A stretch of 50,584 nucleotides of DNA from Oligoflexia bacterium (GCA_023250675.1 JAHFAE010000012.1:1-50584), one strand, 5' to 3'. Numbered from the stretch's first letter, positions 1-8,555 are shown. Notes: generated by a model not told the origin, from the letters alone. Made by a program: numbers and translations.

Positions 1-629
1 TTTGCCAAGACCTCGGCACCAGGGCGATCTGATTTGTTGACGACAAAAATATCTGCAATTTCTAAGATTCCAGCTTTCATCGTTTGAACCACGTCACCAC
101 TCTCGGGAACCAAGATGACGGCCGTCGCGTGGGCAAGATTCATAATTTGCAATTCAGTTTGCCCAACACCGACTGTTTCAATAATGATAATATCGAATCT
201 ACAATATTCTAATATTCTTACCATGGCCCCAGTGGCCCCACTTAACCCACCAATTCCACCTCGAGACCCGATACTTCGAATAAAAATATTTTTGTCCCCA
301 GCATGGTCCCCCATTCTAATTCGATCTCCGAGAAGCGCACCGCCAGAAAAGGGCGAAGAGGGATCTACGGCTAACACGGCAACTTTATGCCCGGCTTTTT
401 TAAAATGAGAAATAAGGAGGTTGATCAAAGTACTCTTGCCGGCACCGGGAGGACCTGTAATTCCTAGTCGCGTAGCTGATTTTTTTAGCTTTAGTTTTTT
501 AAGAAGAGGAAGTGCCGTAAGAATATCCCCTTCAACGTGGGTAAGAAGTCTGCCTAGAGACTGAACATCTCCATCTACTGCGGCCTTCAATAAAACGTCT
601 TTTGATATGCGCTTAGTGTCTCCGGCCAT
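1..629 (-). CDS. meaB: MeaB/ArgK-family GTPase, chaperone of methylmalonyl-CoA mutase (3' end off window)
   Basis: Partial gene; about 209 N-terminal codons lie in the window and the C-terminus runs off the left edge. The translation starts MAGDTKR from an ATG at 629. It shows a G-domain typical of MeaB: Walker A GPPGAGKST near residues 59-67, the switch segment ETVGVGQTE, and the base-specificity motif NKSD close to the edge. Family members use GTP to protect and reload adenosylcobalamin-dependent methylmalonyl-CoA mutase in the cytoplasm. The mutase gene, often adjacent, is not in this window and may lie to the left. The conserved GGxxGA segments after Walker A separate it from generic ArgK-like transport ATPases. 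Identification is secure at family level; the exact partner mutase is inferred. Confidence 0.9.
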   Translation of the reverse strand, partial: MAGDTKRISKDVLLKAAVDGDVQSLGRLLTHVEGDILTALPLLKKLKLKKSATRLGITGPPGAGKSTLINLLISHFKKAGHKVAVLAVDPSSPFSGGALLGDRIRMGDHAGDKNIFIRSIGSRGGIGGLSGATGAMVRILEYCRFDIIIIETVGVGQTELQIMNLAHATAVILVPESGDVVQTMKAGILEIADIFVVNKSDRPGAEVLA

Positions 630-681
630 AGCAAATAATTTAAATGTAAACCCCTGATTTGTAACGCTTTTTCCTAGGCAC

Positions 682-708
682 ATTGTATCTTGTAAGATCT
701 TTAGTCAA
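682..708 (-). promoter_or_regulatory. Possible sigma70 promoter for meaB
   Basis: On the minus strand TTGACT (708-703) is followed after 15 bp by TACAAT (687-682), a 5/6 match to the -10 consensus. The spacer is short; shifting the -35 by one gives TTTGAC with 16 bp. It would leave a leader of roughly 45 nt before the meaB ATG at 629. Confidence 0.35.
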
Positions 709-772
709 AGGGATCGACGACATGCTCCCAGCTAGATTAGTTATTTTCTTTAATTTTCAATGAGTTAGATCA

Positions 773-800
773 TTGGGGATTTTGGCATTGTCTGTGTAAT
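773..800 (+). promoter_or_regulatory. Possible sigma70 promoter before the 812 gene
   Basis: TTGGGG (773-778), 16 bp, TGTAAT (795-800; 5/6 to consensus). The expected transcription start falls only about 5 nt before the ATG at 812, so the mRNA would have almost no leader, consistent with the lack of a Shine-Dalgarno sequence there. Confidence 0.35.
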
Positions 801-811
801 TGTGCTTGGAC

Positions 812-1966
812 ATGAGCGAGGAATCCGTAAGAAAAATCGCAATTATAATTATCGTCATTGCCTTGGGTGGTAAGATATTGGCGGGTTTGATCACTAGACT
901 TATTGAATCCCCTACAAATCGCATCGCTCAAAACTTATCTATAGAGAAATTTCTCAATAATCAATTGAAGATGGGGGAAACAAATAAGAGGGAAAAAGCT
1001 GAAAAACAAAAAACAAAAAAAATTCCCACTTCTTTATTTGTTTCTTCACAAAAAATACCATTTTCTGTGGCTGCTGTGACTAAGAATGAAGAAATAAGTA
1101 AAATTCAAATTGCAAAAGCAGACACTGAGAAAAAGAAAGAAGAAACCAAAAAAGAAAAAGAGCGAAGAAAAAAACGTAAGAAAAAACTTGAAGAATTGAC
1201 CGACAAGAAAAAAGAAGTTAAATCCATCCCACAATTTAAAGTGTCATTCAAACCCATAACAAAAGATTCTGTAATTACGTCGCCTGGTGGATCTATCAAT
1301 AATATTCCAAAAGTTGAAACAACAACACCACTACCGATGACACCGCAAAGTATTACCCCGACGACTGTCCCTCGCAAAACAGTCAATATCGAAGCCCTCA
1401 CTGATGCGTTGGTCAATAGGCCTTCACCATCTACTTACAAGACATTCATGGATTACTTTCAAGCTAAAATGATATCGCCATCCCAGTTTTATAAAATCTT
1501 AGCCCAAATGCAAAAGAGCAAGTTTCTTGATTCGAGAAAATATGCGGTAATGGCTGCAGAAACTATAAACAGGCCAGAGTCCTTTCACGTTCTTGTTCAA
1601 GCCATTCATTCTGAAAATGAAGATCCAAATGTTAGACAAGAGGCTCAAAAAGGGCTAGAGAGTTACGCAAGGATTGAAGATTTGCCCATCCTTCACACTG
1701 AACTTAAATCAGGCGATGCCGATTCACAGTTAGCAGCCGCCACATTGATGAATCTGATCATGAGTCAATACGAGACAAACAAACAACCCCATACGAGCCA
1801 AGATGCCAGTCAGCTTTTTATCCCATTTAAAGAACTCTTTGAAGCCATGGCCCACGACCCCACAAAACCGCAATTGCAAAACGTAGCGGAGAATAACCTC
1901 ACTCTCATTAATAGAATTTTAACGACGGCGCCGGCGGCCTCTTCTGGCCCGGCCGTGACTACCTGA
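812..1966 (+). CDS. Membrane-anchored protein with Lys/Glu-rich coiled coil and HEAT-like C-terminal domain
   Basis: A 384-residue protein from ATG 812 (a TTG at 800 would add four residues). The N-terminus carries one hydrophobic segment (about residues 8-27), consistent with an inner-membrane anchor. It is followed by an extremely Lys/Glu-rich stretch (about 105-150, runs of KKK and EEK) likely to form a charged coiled coil, then a Pro/Thr-rich linker. The C-terminal ~180 residues are helical, with the AMAAETINRPES and DPNVRQEAQKGLESYA-like pattern of HEAT repeats, which act as protein-docking surfaces. I do not recognise a named family and assign no function. It stands alone between divergent meaB and the convergent deacetylase, and its last codons overlap the end of that gene by 8 bp. 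Confidence 0.75.
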   Translation: MSEESVRKIAIIIIVIALGGKILAGLITRLIESPTNRIAQNLSIEKFLNNQLKMGETNKREKAEKQKTKKIPTSLFVSSQKIPFSVAAVTKNEEISKIQIAKADTEKKKEETKKEKERRKKRKKKLEELTDKKKEVKSIPQFKVSFKPITKDSVITSPGGSINNIPKVETTTPLPMTPQSITPTTVPRKTVNIEALTDALVNRPSPSTYKTFMDYFQAKMISPSQFYKILAQMQKSKFLDSRKYAVMAAETINRPESFHVLVQAIHSENEDPNVRQEAQKGLESYARIEDLPILHTELKSGDADSQLAAATLMNLIMSQYETNKQPHTSQDASQLFIPFKELFEAMAHDPTKPQLQNVAENNLTLINRILTTAPAASSGPAVTT

Positions 1967-3491
1967 TTCGGGGAATCGGAGTTTTCGCTAACTCAAGCAA
2001 GCTAACAATTCGATAACCTTCTCTTTGCAATCTCGGCAGGATTAAACCTATTGCACCAACAGTTTGGGGATGAATGTCGTGAAAGAGAATAACCCCATGA
2101 CGACCGACGGTCTCTAGCTGGTTAAAGACTCTGTCTTCAATACCCTGGGGAGAAGGATCTTTCCAATCTAGTGAATCCACATTCCACATCACATGGAGAA
2201 AACCCAAGTCCGAAATAACCTGCATGGTCTGGTCGTTTCTACTTCCGTAGGGAGAACGCATGAATTCAGGAGCAAAAAGTGGCCGATGAAAAAAGAACTC
2301 ATAGTATTTATTAAACTCCGACGAACCACCTAAACTTTCAACGATTATTCTTTGGGTCATTTGAATTTGTTTTTTAACATCGGCAATGGGAATTTTTGTC
2401 AATTGAGGATGAGAATAGCTATGATTACCCAACATTTGCCCATGCCCAGCCACCAATCTAGTATTTTGAGGGTGTGCTTTGACCATCTCACCCACTTCAA
2501 AAAAAGTGGCCTTTTGATTTTGCTTTTCAAGAAGATCCAAAATGGCTGGGGTAAAAGTATTGTGAGGTCCGTCGTCAAAAGTAAGGACAACTTCGTGATC
2601 GCCCAAAGTGCTCCCATTGACCTCGTTTATATCGGGAGCCGAGACTTGCATTATCAATGAAGATAGATCCGCCTGGGGTTCTAATTCTAAATTCGCCCGC
2701 AAATCGTTAATCATCCTCAATGCGCGGCGAAGTTCTGTTGGCTTTCGAAGTCGCGCATATTCGTCAGCCTCTATTTTTAACTTCTCCAGCATTTTGCCCA
2801 GAAATGGAAACTTAACGCTTCTTAGATTAAGTGGATCTTTGGTATGACATCCTTTTGGATCGGGATCAGAAATTTTTAGTATGTCTACGTATCCACTTGA
2901 ATGAATTCCGACAGATTCATAAGGTGCCGAGGATTCCATTCCTTCTTTTGAAAACAAGTCCACATGGTAGTCCTTAATAGCAGACCCCATATCTTCGGCA
3001 TAAAAAATCCCATCATGTTTGGTGCCGTCAGGCAAAAGAGCACCCTTTGCTTCAGGAATGAAAACTCTTGTCCCAAGAGGAATTACTTTGGGGTCCACCG
3101 CAATTGTTTTGTAGGGAATAAGTTTACACTGACCCACTCCCCATCCCCATTTTGCACTGCTCACTCGGTATCTGATTTCACCTTCAATTCTTTGGGCGTA
3201 GTTGACGGTTCGTCCGTCTCTTAAAATTCCTGTGCCTTCAATGTCCATGGCTTTTTTGAATTCAACACTGACCATGGCAATGGTACCGCCTTGAACGTCT
3301 TTAACAGGCACTTCATCAGCTAAGAAAAAAGACTTCTCATTTATGACATAATAAAAAGTGGTCATAAATCGGCCTAACTTGTTAGGCCGTGCCAGAGCAA
3401 AACTGCCTGCAAAAAATACAAGAATAAGAAATATGTACTTAGCGGATTGCAGGTTGGTACTCTTGAACAATTTGTAGCCCTGCTTTTTCAT
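1959..3491 (-). CDS. Secreted 3D-domain / NodB polysaccharide deacetylase fusion
   Basis: About 510 residues from ATG 3491, chosen because GGAGA lies 9 nt upstream; a longer TTG start at 3518 lacks this. A signal peptide-like start (MKKQGYKLF then a hydrophobic core ending SFALA) predicts export. Residues ~60-215 resemble a 3D (Asp-Asp-Asp) domain: conserved KTIAVDP, IPLGTRVFIPE, YAEDMGSAIK and HVDLF. Residues ~300-500 form a NodB-type carbohydrate esterase 4 domain with all five motifs: TFDDGP, HSYSHP, RSPYGSRN, DSLDW and LFHDIH. The DD/H-H metal triad is intact, so metal-dependent deacetylation of peptidoglycan or another amino-sugar polymer is expected in the periplasm or outside. The gene overlaps the 3' end of the upstream GNAT gene by 53 bp, suggesting translational coupling. 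Confidence 0.88.
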   Translation of the reverse strand: MKKQGYKLFKSTNLQSAKYIFLILVFFAGSFALARPNKLGRFMTTFYYVINEKSFFLADEVPVKDVQGGTIAMVSVEFKKAMDIEGTGILRDGRTVNYAQRIEGEIRYRVSSAKWGWGVGQCKLIPYKTIAVDPKVIPLGTRVFIPEAKGALLPDGTKHDGIFYAEDMGSAIKDYHVDLFSKEGMESSAPYESVGIHSSGYVDILKISDPDPKGCHTKDPLNLRSVKFPFLGKMLEKLKIEADEYARLRKPTELRRALRMINDLRANLELEPQADLSSLIMQVSAPDINEVNGSTLGDHEVVLTFDDGPHNTFTPAILDLLEKQNQKATFFEVGEMVKAHPQNTRLVAGHGQMLGNHSYSHPQLTKIPIADVKKQIQMTQRIIVESLGGSSEFNKYYEFFFHRPLFAPEFMRSPYGSRNDQTMQVISDLGFLHVMWNVDSLDWKDPSPQGIEDRVFNQLETVGRHGVILFHDIHPQTVGAIGLILPRLQREGYRIVSLLELAKTPIPRIR

Positions 3492-4308
3492 AAAAATCTG
3501 TCTCCGTCGTCCAATCAATTCGTACTGAATTACAACCCCTATTTTCTAACAAATCCCAACTTGATTTAAGGATTTCTTTTCCAAGTCCCTGTCCTCTACG
3601 GGAAGAAGCTATACCAATGGGCCCCAGTCCACCCGTACCAGAGCCAGGAGTAGCAAAATATACGCCAGGAGCCCAATAGTTTTTGTTCCAACCATAGAGC
3701 CTCACATACCCTAAAATTTCTTCATTCTTAATAAACGAAAAGTAATATTCCAAATTGTCGTTTTCGTAATCGTGTAAAATTTCTCGATACCAACGCCCTG
3801 GGAATTCTTTTAGTACAAAATTAAGAAGAGAATGTTTTTCATGGGAGGTTTTAGGACTTACTATAGCGCCACTGGATTTAAGTAGATTTGATTTTTTTTG
3901 AATTTGTCTTAAGTCCCCTTGGAAATCGTAGACGCTGTCGCTAGCTTTTTGAAAAAAATCCATCCAGTTCTTAAGCAAAGGGACCATGGGAACTCCAGGA
4001 AAGATATGTTTATCATCCCCCCCGAACTTTAACTTCTTTATGGTTTGAGATTTTGTAAAGTTTTCAAGTTCTAGAAAGGCTTGTTTCAAAGTCTTTTCAC
4101 TGTAATCAGCCAATAGCGGCAAATGAAGAAAGTGCGAATCGCCTATTTGCTTGAGGAGTAAAATTGAATCTTCAAACCTAATGACAAGTCTTTGGGCTTT
4201 CGGCCACGAAATGTAGTTAGCCTCCAGCAATTCTTGTGAAATTGGAAGAATTTGGCCAAATTTTCTGTTCCATAAAGGAAGTGAATTTAAAATAACTGAC
4301 TTTTCCAC
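3439..4308 (-). CDS. GNAT-family N-acetyltransferase
   Basis: 289 residues from a GTG at 4308. The C-terminal half carries the GNAT fold: the acetyl-CoA pyrophosphate loop appears as SSRRGQGLGKEIL (about residues 238-250), preceded by the beta strand GPIGIA and followed by the terminal FYEKAGL segment. The N-terminal ~130 residues have no clear match; in several bacteria such proteins carry a second, degenerate GNAT copy at this place. The acceptor substrate is unknown. The gene precedes and overlaps the deacetylase gene on the same strand, so an envelope-sugar or wall-related acceptor is possible but only inferred from context. Confidence 0.8.
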   Translation of the reverse strand: MEKSVILNSLPLWNRKFGQILPISQELLEANYISWPKAQRLVIRFEDSILLLKQIGDSHFLHLPLLADYSEKTLKQAFLELENFTKSQTIKKLKFGGDDKHIFPGVPMVPLLKNWMDFFQKASDSVYDFQGDLRQIQKKSNLLKSSGAIVSPKTSHEKHSLLNFVLKEFPGRWYREILHDYENDNLEYYFSFIKNEEILGYVRLYGWNKNYWAPGVYFATPGSGTGGLGPIGIASSRRGQGLGKEILKSSWDLLENRGCNSVRIDWTTETDFYEKAGLQIVQEYQPAIR

Positions 4309-4374
4309 TTTTGGATCATAGCATGCAAGATGTGAAATGCCAATTCGAAGGGACGTGTCAGGGAGCTTGAGACC

Positions 4375-5112
4375 ATGGTTAGAAGTTCAATGAAATTTTG
4401 CCTAGCACTGATGTTGGCTTTTTTCTTATTTCCACTGCGATCTCATGGAACTTTGTCCATTCCCTCAGGCCTAACCGACGGCGAACAAGAGCTTGTTTTA
4501 CAGATCATAGGATTTGGAACTAGTTTTCGGCCAATAAATAACCCCTACCCCTTGGGGGGCTATAGTGGCGTTGAACTCGGTCTTTCTGTTGAAAGTATGC
4601 TTACTGGTGATATTGGTTATTTTGGCCGCACATCTGAGGTCAATAGAACAACTATTTACCCCAGATTTAGTATCGGTAAGGGAATTTTTGATAGTGTAGA
4701 TTTATTTTTTAGTTTTTTACCTTATGGTGAGAGCACCGGTATTGGAATTTATTCTGGCGCTCTTCGGTGGGCATTCTTTCAAGCCACTTTTGTTCCTGCT
4801 TGTTTTAGCCTCCTCGTTTCGGCTACCAATACAAATGTCAACAACGTGTTCATTTCGCAAACTGAGGGCGTAGATTTGATTTCTGGTGTAAACGTTGATC
4901 CGTTTTCTTTTTATGTTGGCGCTGGTACGTTATATGGACAAGCACAATTTGATCAGGCCATCACCGCCGATATCAGGACATCTAATCAAGTGGGAAGGTC
5001 TTTTCATACAATTATAGGAGTAAATCTCGCTTTATCAGAATTATTTTCTGCTCTTGAAGTTGATAATTACAACACGACGACAGTGTCTTTGAAAATTGGC
5101 TCGAGATTTTAG
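4375..5112 (+). CDS. Outer-membrane beta-barrel-like protein with signal peptide
   Basis: 245 residues from ATG 4375, which has GGGAG nine bases upstream. MVRSSMKFCLALMLAFF starts a classical signal peptide. The rest is rich in Gly, aromatic and alternating hydrophobic strands (SGVELGLSV, SVDLFFSF, FHTIIGVNL), and the chain ends in KIGSRF with a C-terminal Phe, the signature recognised by the BAM complex. This supports a small outer-membrane barrel of perhaps 8-10 strands. No family is recognised and the function is unknown. It is a single gene between a divergent GNAT gene and the convergent rfaE2 gene. Confidence 0.72.
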   Translation: MVRSSMKFCLALMLAFFLFPLRSHGTLSIPSGLTDGEQELVLQIIGFGTSFRPINNPYPLGGYSGVELGLSVESMLTGDIGYFGRTSEVNRTTIYPRFSIGKGIFDSVDLFFSFLPYGESTGIGIYSGALRWAFFQATFVPACFSLLVSATNTNVNNVFISQTEGVDLISGVNVDPFSFYVGAGTLYGQAQFDQAITADIRTSNQVGRSFHTIIGVNLALSELFSALEVDNYNTTTVSLKIGSRF

Positions 5113-5191
5113 CTTTTTGGCAAAGCTACCACAAAGATGAAGTGGGCTTAGAAGTAGAAAACTTCGAACACAGGGCGCTAGTTAGGCTCAC

Positions 5192-5659
5192 TCACAACTT
5201 CTGAATTTTTTCAATAATTGTCGAAGTGGAATACCCCATGACGAAGGGCAGACTCTTAACGCTTCCGCCAAGGCTTTGAACAAAGGGACCACCCACAATT
5301 TTATCTGGAGCCCAATCGCCGCCCTTGACTAAAACATAGGGCTTCACCAATTTGATAAGTTCTAAAGGTGTTGCTTCTTCAAAAATACTGACGGCGTCTA
5401 CGGATTTAAGACTTAACAAAATTTCAGCTCGATCTTGCTGATGCTGAACGGGCCGATGGACACCTTTTAGTTGGGCAACGCTTACATCTGAATTGAGCCC
5501 CACAAAGAGAAAGTCCGCCAGCGCCCTTGCTTGGGCCAAATATTTTACGTGTCCCAAATGCAAAATGTCAAAACATCCGTTGGTGAATACGATCTTTTTA
5601 TTTTGATTTTTTATTTCATTACAAAAGCTGGCTACTTGGGCCCGCTGAAGTAACTGCAT
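5192..5659 (-). CDS. rfaE2: D-glycero-beta-D-manno-heptose 1-phosphate adenylyltransferase
   Basis: 155 residues, the normal length of the stand-alone adenylyltransferase half of HldE. The cytidylyltransferase-like nucleotide-binding site is clear: TNGCFDILHLGHVKYL (about residues 25-40) with the HxGH motif, then VGLNSD and the C-terminal YSTSTIIEKI. It transfers AMP from ATP to heptose-1-phosphate, giving ADP-heptose for the lipopolysaccharide inner core. The kinase half is a separate gene elsewhere. It starts 3 bp after the RDD gene, in the five-gene minus-strand run from 8555 to 5192, so it is probably co-transcribed with rsmE and prmA. Confidence 0.92.
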   Translation of the reverse strand: MQLLQRAQVASFCNEIKNQNKKIVFTNGCFDILHLGHVKYLAQARALADFLFVGLNSDVSVAQLKGVHRPVQHQQDRAEILLSLKSVDAVSIFEEATPLELIKLVKPYVLVKGGDWAPDKIVGGPFVQSLGGSVKSLPFVMGYSTSTIIEKIQKL

Positions 5660-5662
5660 TTT

Positions 5663-6385
5663 TTATCTTTTCTCACTATAGAGACTTACGCCTGACAATA
5701 TTCCTGGTACATCCTTGCCCAAGATCAAGCTTAAAAAAGGTAAAACGACGAACCCTGTAATTGCGATAAGTAGAGAACGCCAAGCAACTTGCACCGGATA
5801 AAAGAGGTTCTCTTGTTCAACAATAGAACCTAGCCTGCAATCAAAAGCCCACTCTCCTAAAGTTTTACCAAAAAAAGTACGACATGTGACGGTGTAAATC
5901 TCAAAAACCGCAATGAATAGAACCACCATTGCAATTCTAGATCCTAGATCATTTAGTAACATCTCGCCAATCTCTGAAATTTCTAATTGTGTTAAGGCGA
6001 AAACGATGGCTGAAAATAACAGTCCCAAACCGACGACCATCAAAACATCAAAAAGTGCAGCGGGGATACTCGAAGCCGCCGGCACCAGTTGGGGTTCATT
6101 GGGCTTTTCAATAATTTCAACGTTTTTTAAAGCAGGAGTCCAACCCAATGGTGTGTGGAGAGGTTGCGACCCTGGTCTGATAATTTTGGAGGTAAGTGGA
6201 ACGGAAGTTGGCTTTTCTATGGACGACGTGGCTGCAGAAATATTTTTGCGTGGAGTGGGCATGATACCCGTTTGAGAAATTCCAATTTCAGTAGGGTTCA
6301 TTTCTTCTTTGAGATCTAGTAATTTTTTGTGGAATCCCAAACCCTTATTGAGCGGCTTAAATTCAAAATCTTCCGTGTCATTCAT
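5663..6385 (-). CDS. RDD-family integral membrane protein
   Basis: 240 residues. The first ~105 are a polar, Pro-rich cytoplasmic segment (MNDTEDFEFKPLNKG...). An RDD-type membrane domain follows: a first helix beginning ALFDVLMVVGLGLLFSA, a second around RIAMVVLFIAVFEIYT, the motif FFGKTLGEWAFDCRL, and a third helix ITGFVVLPFLSLILG. The family is named for conserved Arg-Asp-Asp; here the Asp of the first helix is present. Some RDD proteins have been linked to ion exchange and others to envelope maturation; function is not predictable here. It lies 27 bp after rsmE and 3 bp before rfaE2, suggesting an operon. Confidence 0.82.
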   Translation of the reverse strand: MNDTEDFEFKPLNKGLGFHKKLLDLKEEMNPTEIGISQTGIMPTPRKNISAATSSIEKPTSVPLTSKIIRPGSQPLHTPLGWTPALKNVEIIEKPNEPQLVPAASSIPAALFDVLMVVGLGLLFSAIVFALTQLEISEIGEMLLNDLGSRIAMVVLFIAVFEIYTVTCRTFFGKTLGEWAFDCRLGSIVEQENLFYPVQVAWRSLLIAITGFVVLPFLSLILGKDVPGILSGVSLYSEKR

Positions 6386-6412
6386 GAATCATCCTCCTAC
6401 TAGACCTTCATG

Positions 6413-7156
6413 CTAACGCAAGAGGTCGAATTGGTATTGTATGATGGACAAAACTGCGATGCAAGCCGTTTCAACACGCAGGACCAAAGGCCCGAGCGTT
6501 ACAGGTTCTAAGTTCTTTTCTTTAAAGACTTGAACTTCTTGAGAACTGAATCCGCCTTCTGCACCGACAAAAACTGTCACTTGTTCCCGAGCATTATCTT
6601 TAGAACTTAATGCTGTTTTGATGTCTTGGGTGCCTTCACCCTCATACAAAAATAAACCTTCGCCTGATTTCGTAAATTCAATCTGGGCCTGAAGCTTGGT
6701 GGGCTCAATGATGTTCATAGGCCAAGCTCGTCCTGACTGTTTGCACCCTTCGGTCGCTATTTTATTCCATCGCTGAGACTTTGACTTCAAATCTTTGTTT
6801 AGAGTTTTCATAAAACTCCTGTCACTCACGACAGGCACAAGAGTTTCCACTCCAAGTTCCACGCTTTTTTGAATGACCAGATCCATAGTTTGAAATTTTG
6901 GAATACATAGAACAAGTTTAATTCGAGGCGAGGGCAATGGCGGCACTTCTGAAATTTTCATTATATTAACTTCGGCTGATTTTTTTTTGATTTCTTGAAT
7001 TTCAGCAAGAGCAATGTGCCCTTGACCATCGAGCAATTCAATTCGCTCACCCACTTCAAGCCGACACACATTTTTCAAATGATGAAACTCATCACCGGTG
7101 AGACTTAAAACAGAATTTGGTTTTAATTCAGTTGGTGGTACGAAGAATCTTCTCAT
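6413..7156 (-). CDS. rsmE: 16S rRNA m3U1498 methyltransferase RsmE
   Basis: 247 residues, typical for RsmE. The start MRRFFVPP is the conserved N-terminal PUA-like domain. The C-terminal SPOUT (trefoil-knot) domain shows the SAM-binding signatures FVGAEGGFSSQEV (about residues 190-202) and LGPLVLRVETACI (about 219-231). The enzyme methylates N3 of U1498 in 16S rRNA within assembled 30S subunits. It begins 9 bp downstream of prmA; prmA-rsmE is a widespread gene pair, which supports both calls. Confidence 0.96.
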   Translation of the reverse strand: MRRFFVPPTELKPNSVLSLTGDEFHHLKNVCRLEVGERIELLDGQGHIALAEIQEIKKKSAEVNIMKISEVPPLPSPRIKLVLCIPKFQTMDLVIQKSVELGVETLVPVVSDRSFMKTLNKDLKSKSQRWNKIATEGCKQSGRAWPMNIIEPTKLQAQIEFTKSGEGLFLYEGEGTQDIKTALSSKDNAREQVTVFVGAEGGFSSQEVQVFKEKNLEPVTLGPLVLRVETACIAVLSIIQYQFDLLR

Positions 7157-7165
7157 TCTGACATT

Positions 7166-7915
7166 CTATTTTGATATGAGCAGCGCTGTCCACTCTTGGT
7201 CTGTCATTTCATGAATGACACTACCTTTATTTTCAGCCATAAAGCTTTTCTTAAATGCGGGGGCACCGTCCGTAAGAATTCCTGACAAAATAATGTAACC
7301 ATTGGGTTTTGTGGATCGCCAAAGATGATCTTTAATATCGATAAGAACACCATCGATAATATTAGCTATGATCACATCAAATTTTCTGGTTGTTTTTTCC
7401 AATGATATTTTTGAAACTCGGCAGTTTTTGGTATTATTTTTCTTAAACATTTTGGCACTTTCTCGCCAACATTCAGGATCATTATCGATGGCAAGTACCT
7501 GCTGGGCACCGAATCTCTGGGCAACCACAGACAGAATTCCACTGCCCGTTCCTACATCTAAAACGGATTTACCTTGAATCTGGTTTTCGTCCTTCAAAAA
7601 TTTGAGGAGTTCGATAGCAAACCGAGTGGTGGCGTGGGTTCCGGTTCCAAAGGCCATTCCGGGTTCTACTAAAATGGCATTGGGATCTTTTTTCACTCTA
7701 TTAGCTAACCAAACGGGAACGAATTTGAGACCGGCGAGCCTAAAGGGTTTGAAGAATTTCTTCCACTCTTTGAGCCAGTCCTTTTGAGCTTCAAGTTTCC
7801 ATGCAATTTCAGTTTCGGGGGAATGTTCTTGTATCCACTGCCAGATTCTTCCTTCCATTTCTTCTTTTGCTGAAGCAGGAAAGTAGGCTGTCAGAGTAAT
7901 AAAAGAAGTTTTCAA
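7166..7915 (-). CDS. prmA: Ribosomal protein L11 methyltransferase PrmA (coding extends further upstream)
   Basis: From the first canonical start (TTG 7915) this is only 249 residues, while PrmA is usually near 290-300. The SAM-binding Rossmann core is complete: PGMAFGTGTHATT, VLDVGTGSGILSV, AIDND, and the catalytic-loop NIIDGVLID in place of the common NILA. The enzyme trimethylates L11. The same reading frame continues without a stop to 8080 and its translation resembles the missing N-terminal domain, so the TTG is probably not the true start (see 7916-8059). The gene follows the secreted-protein gene and precedes rsmE in the minus-strand run. Confidence 0.93.
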   Translation of the reverse strand: MKTSFITLTAYFPASAKEEMEGRIWQWIQEHSPETEIAWKLEAQKDWLKEWKKFFKPFRLAGLKFVPVWLANRVKKDPNAILVEPGMAFGTGTHATTRFAIELLKFLKDENQIQGKSVLDVGTGSGILSVVAQRFGAQQVLAIDNDPECWRESAKMFKKNNTKNCRVSKISLEKTTRKFDVIIANIIDGVLIDIKDHLWRSTKPNGYIILSGILTDGAPAFKKSFMAENKGSVIHEMTDQEWTALLISK

Positions 7916-8059
7916 GATCTTCGGTAAGAATTTGAGTGAGGGCTGTTGAAAATCTAAATTTTCTTGAGTTCCCCAACAGCCCTGACGAAAAAGCCAAACT
8001 GAAAGGGCCGGCTCAATAGAGCGGGGCAGACCTTTGAATGTGATTTCCCAAAAATGTTT
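7916..8059 (-). other. prmA: N-terminal extension of prmA frame lacking ATG/GTG/TTG
   Basis: The prmA frame stays open for 48 further codons here and encodes KHFWEITFKGLP, then a helix, then GCWGTQENL. PrmA proteins begin with a few residues, then W, a short strand, a helix and a GCxG-like turn, so this matches the family's start. The only candidate initiators in frame are CTG (8080), ATC (8044) and ATT (8017); a TGA at 8081-8083 closes the frame. Total length would be about 297, the normal size. Confidence 0.7.
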
Positions 8060-8555
8060 AGAGCGCGGGGCCTGGTGCAGTCACGCCGCCCTTAACTTCG
8101 GTTTTCTCATCAGTTTTTTTCTGACTTTCATTGACCGGGGTAGGCTCGGTCTCTGCGTTTCGAGAGACTAACTCCACTCGATCTCCCATCATGATTTGTT
8201 CGAATTGAACCACGGGGATATTTTGATACGAAGATTCTGCGATAGTCCTCGCAACACTCATACTGGGTTGGCTATGAATCACTTTAATTTTGGCAATCTG
8301 TACGATCATATCTCCTTGGGCTTTATTCTTATATGAATCAATGATGGGCACATGTCTTTTCACAGATAAAGTATCTCCCACTTGTAAGCCATTATCGCTA
8401 CCCATATTGATATAGTAGTCGCGGTAGATGGGGTCAGAGTCTTTCATCGCAAAAGTTCTTCGCACGTCAAAAATAGAATATTCTTTTGAATCAGCGAGAG
8501 CAACGGTGGCGGTATAAATGATAAACGCCAGAGGAATCAAAAAGTATCGAACCAT
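8058..8555 (-). CDS. Exported protein with FlgT-C-like strand-rich domain, unknown function
   Basis: 165 residues with a clear signal peptide (MVRYFLIPLAFIIYTATVALA). The mature part contains NMGSDNGLQVGDTLSVKR (about residues 50-67) and, later, IAKIKVIHSQ and MGDRVELV. This pattern of a turn followed by VGDxLxV resembles the C-terminal domain of FlgT-like and other Gram-negative surface-assembly proteins, but the match is only by eye. The last ~30 residues are polar and likely disordered. It is the first gene of the run that includes prmA, rsmE, the RDD gene and rfaE2. Its stop (TAA at 8058-8060) lies where the prmA coding frame appears to begin. Confidence 0.7.
   Translation of the reverse strand: MVRYFLIPLAFIIYTATVALADSKEYSIFDVRRTFAMKDSDPIYRDYYINMGSDNGLQVGDTLSVKRHVPIIDSYKNKAQGDMIVQIAKIKVIHSQPSMSVARTIAESSYQNIPVVQFEQIMMGDRVELVSRNAETEPTPVNESQKKTDEKTEVKGGVTAPGPAL

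Noticed and set aside
2352-3224. Several open frames opposite or offset to the deacetylase gene.
   Set aside because: All overlap a gene with five intact catalytic motifs and none shows a signal, RBS or motif of its own.
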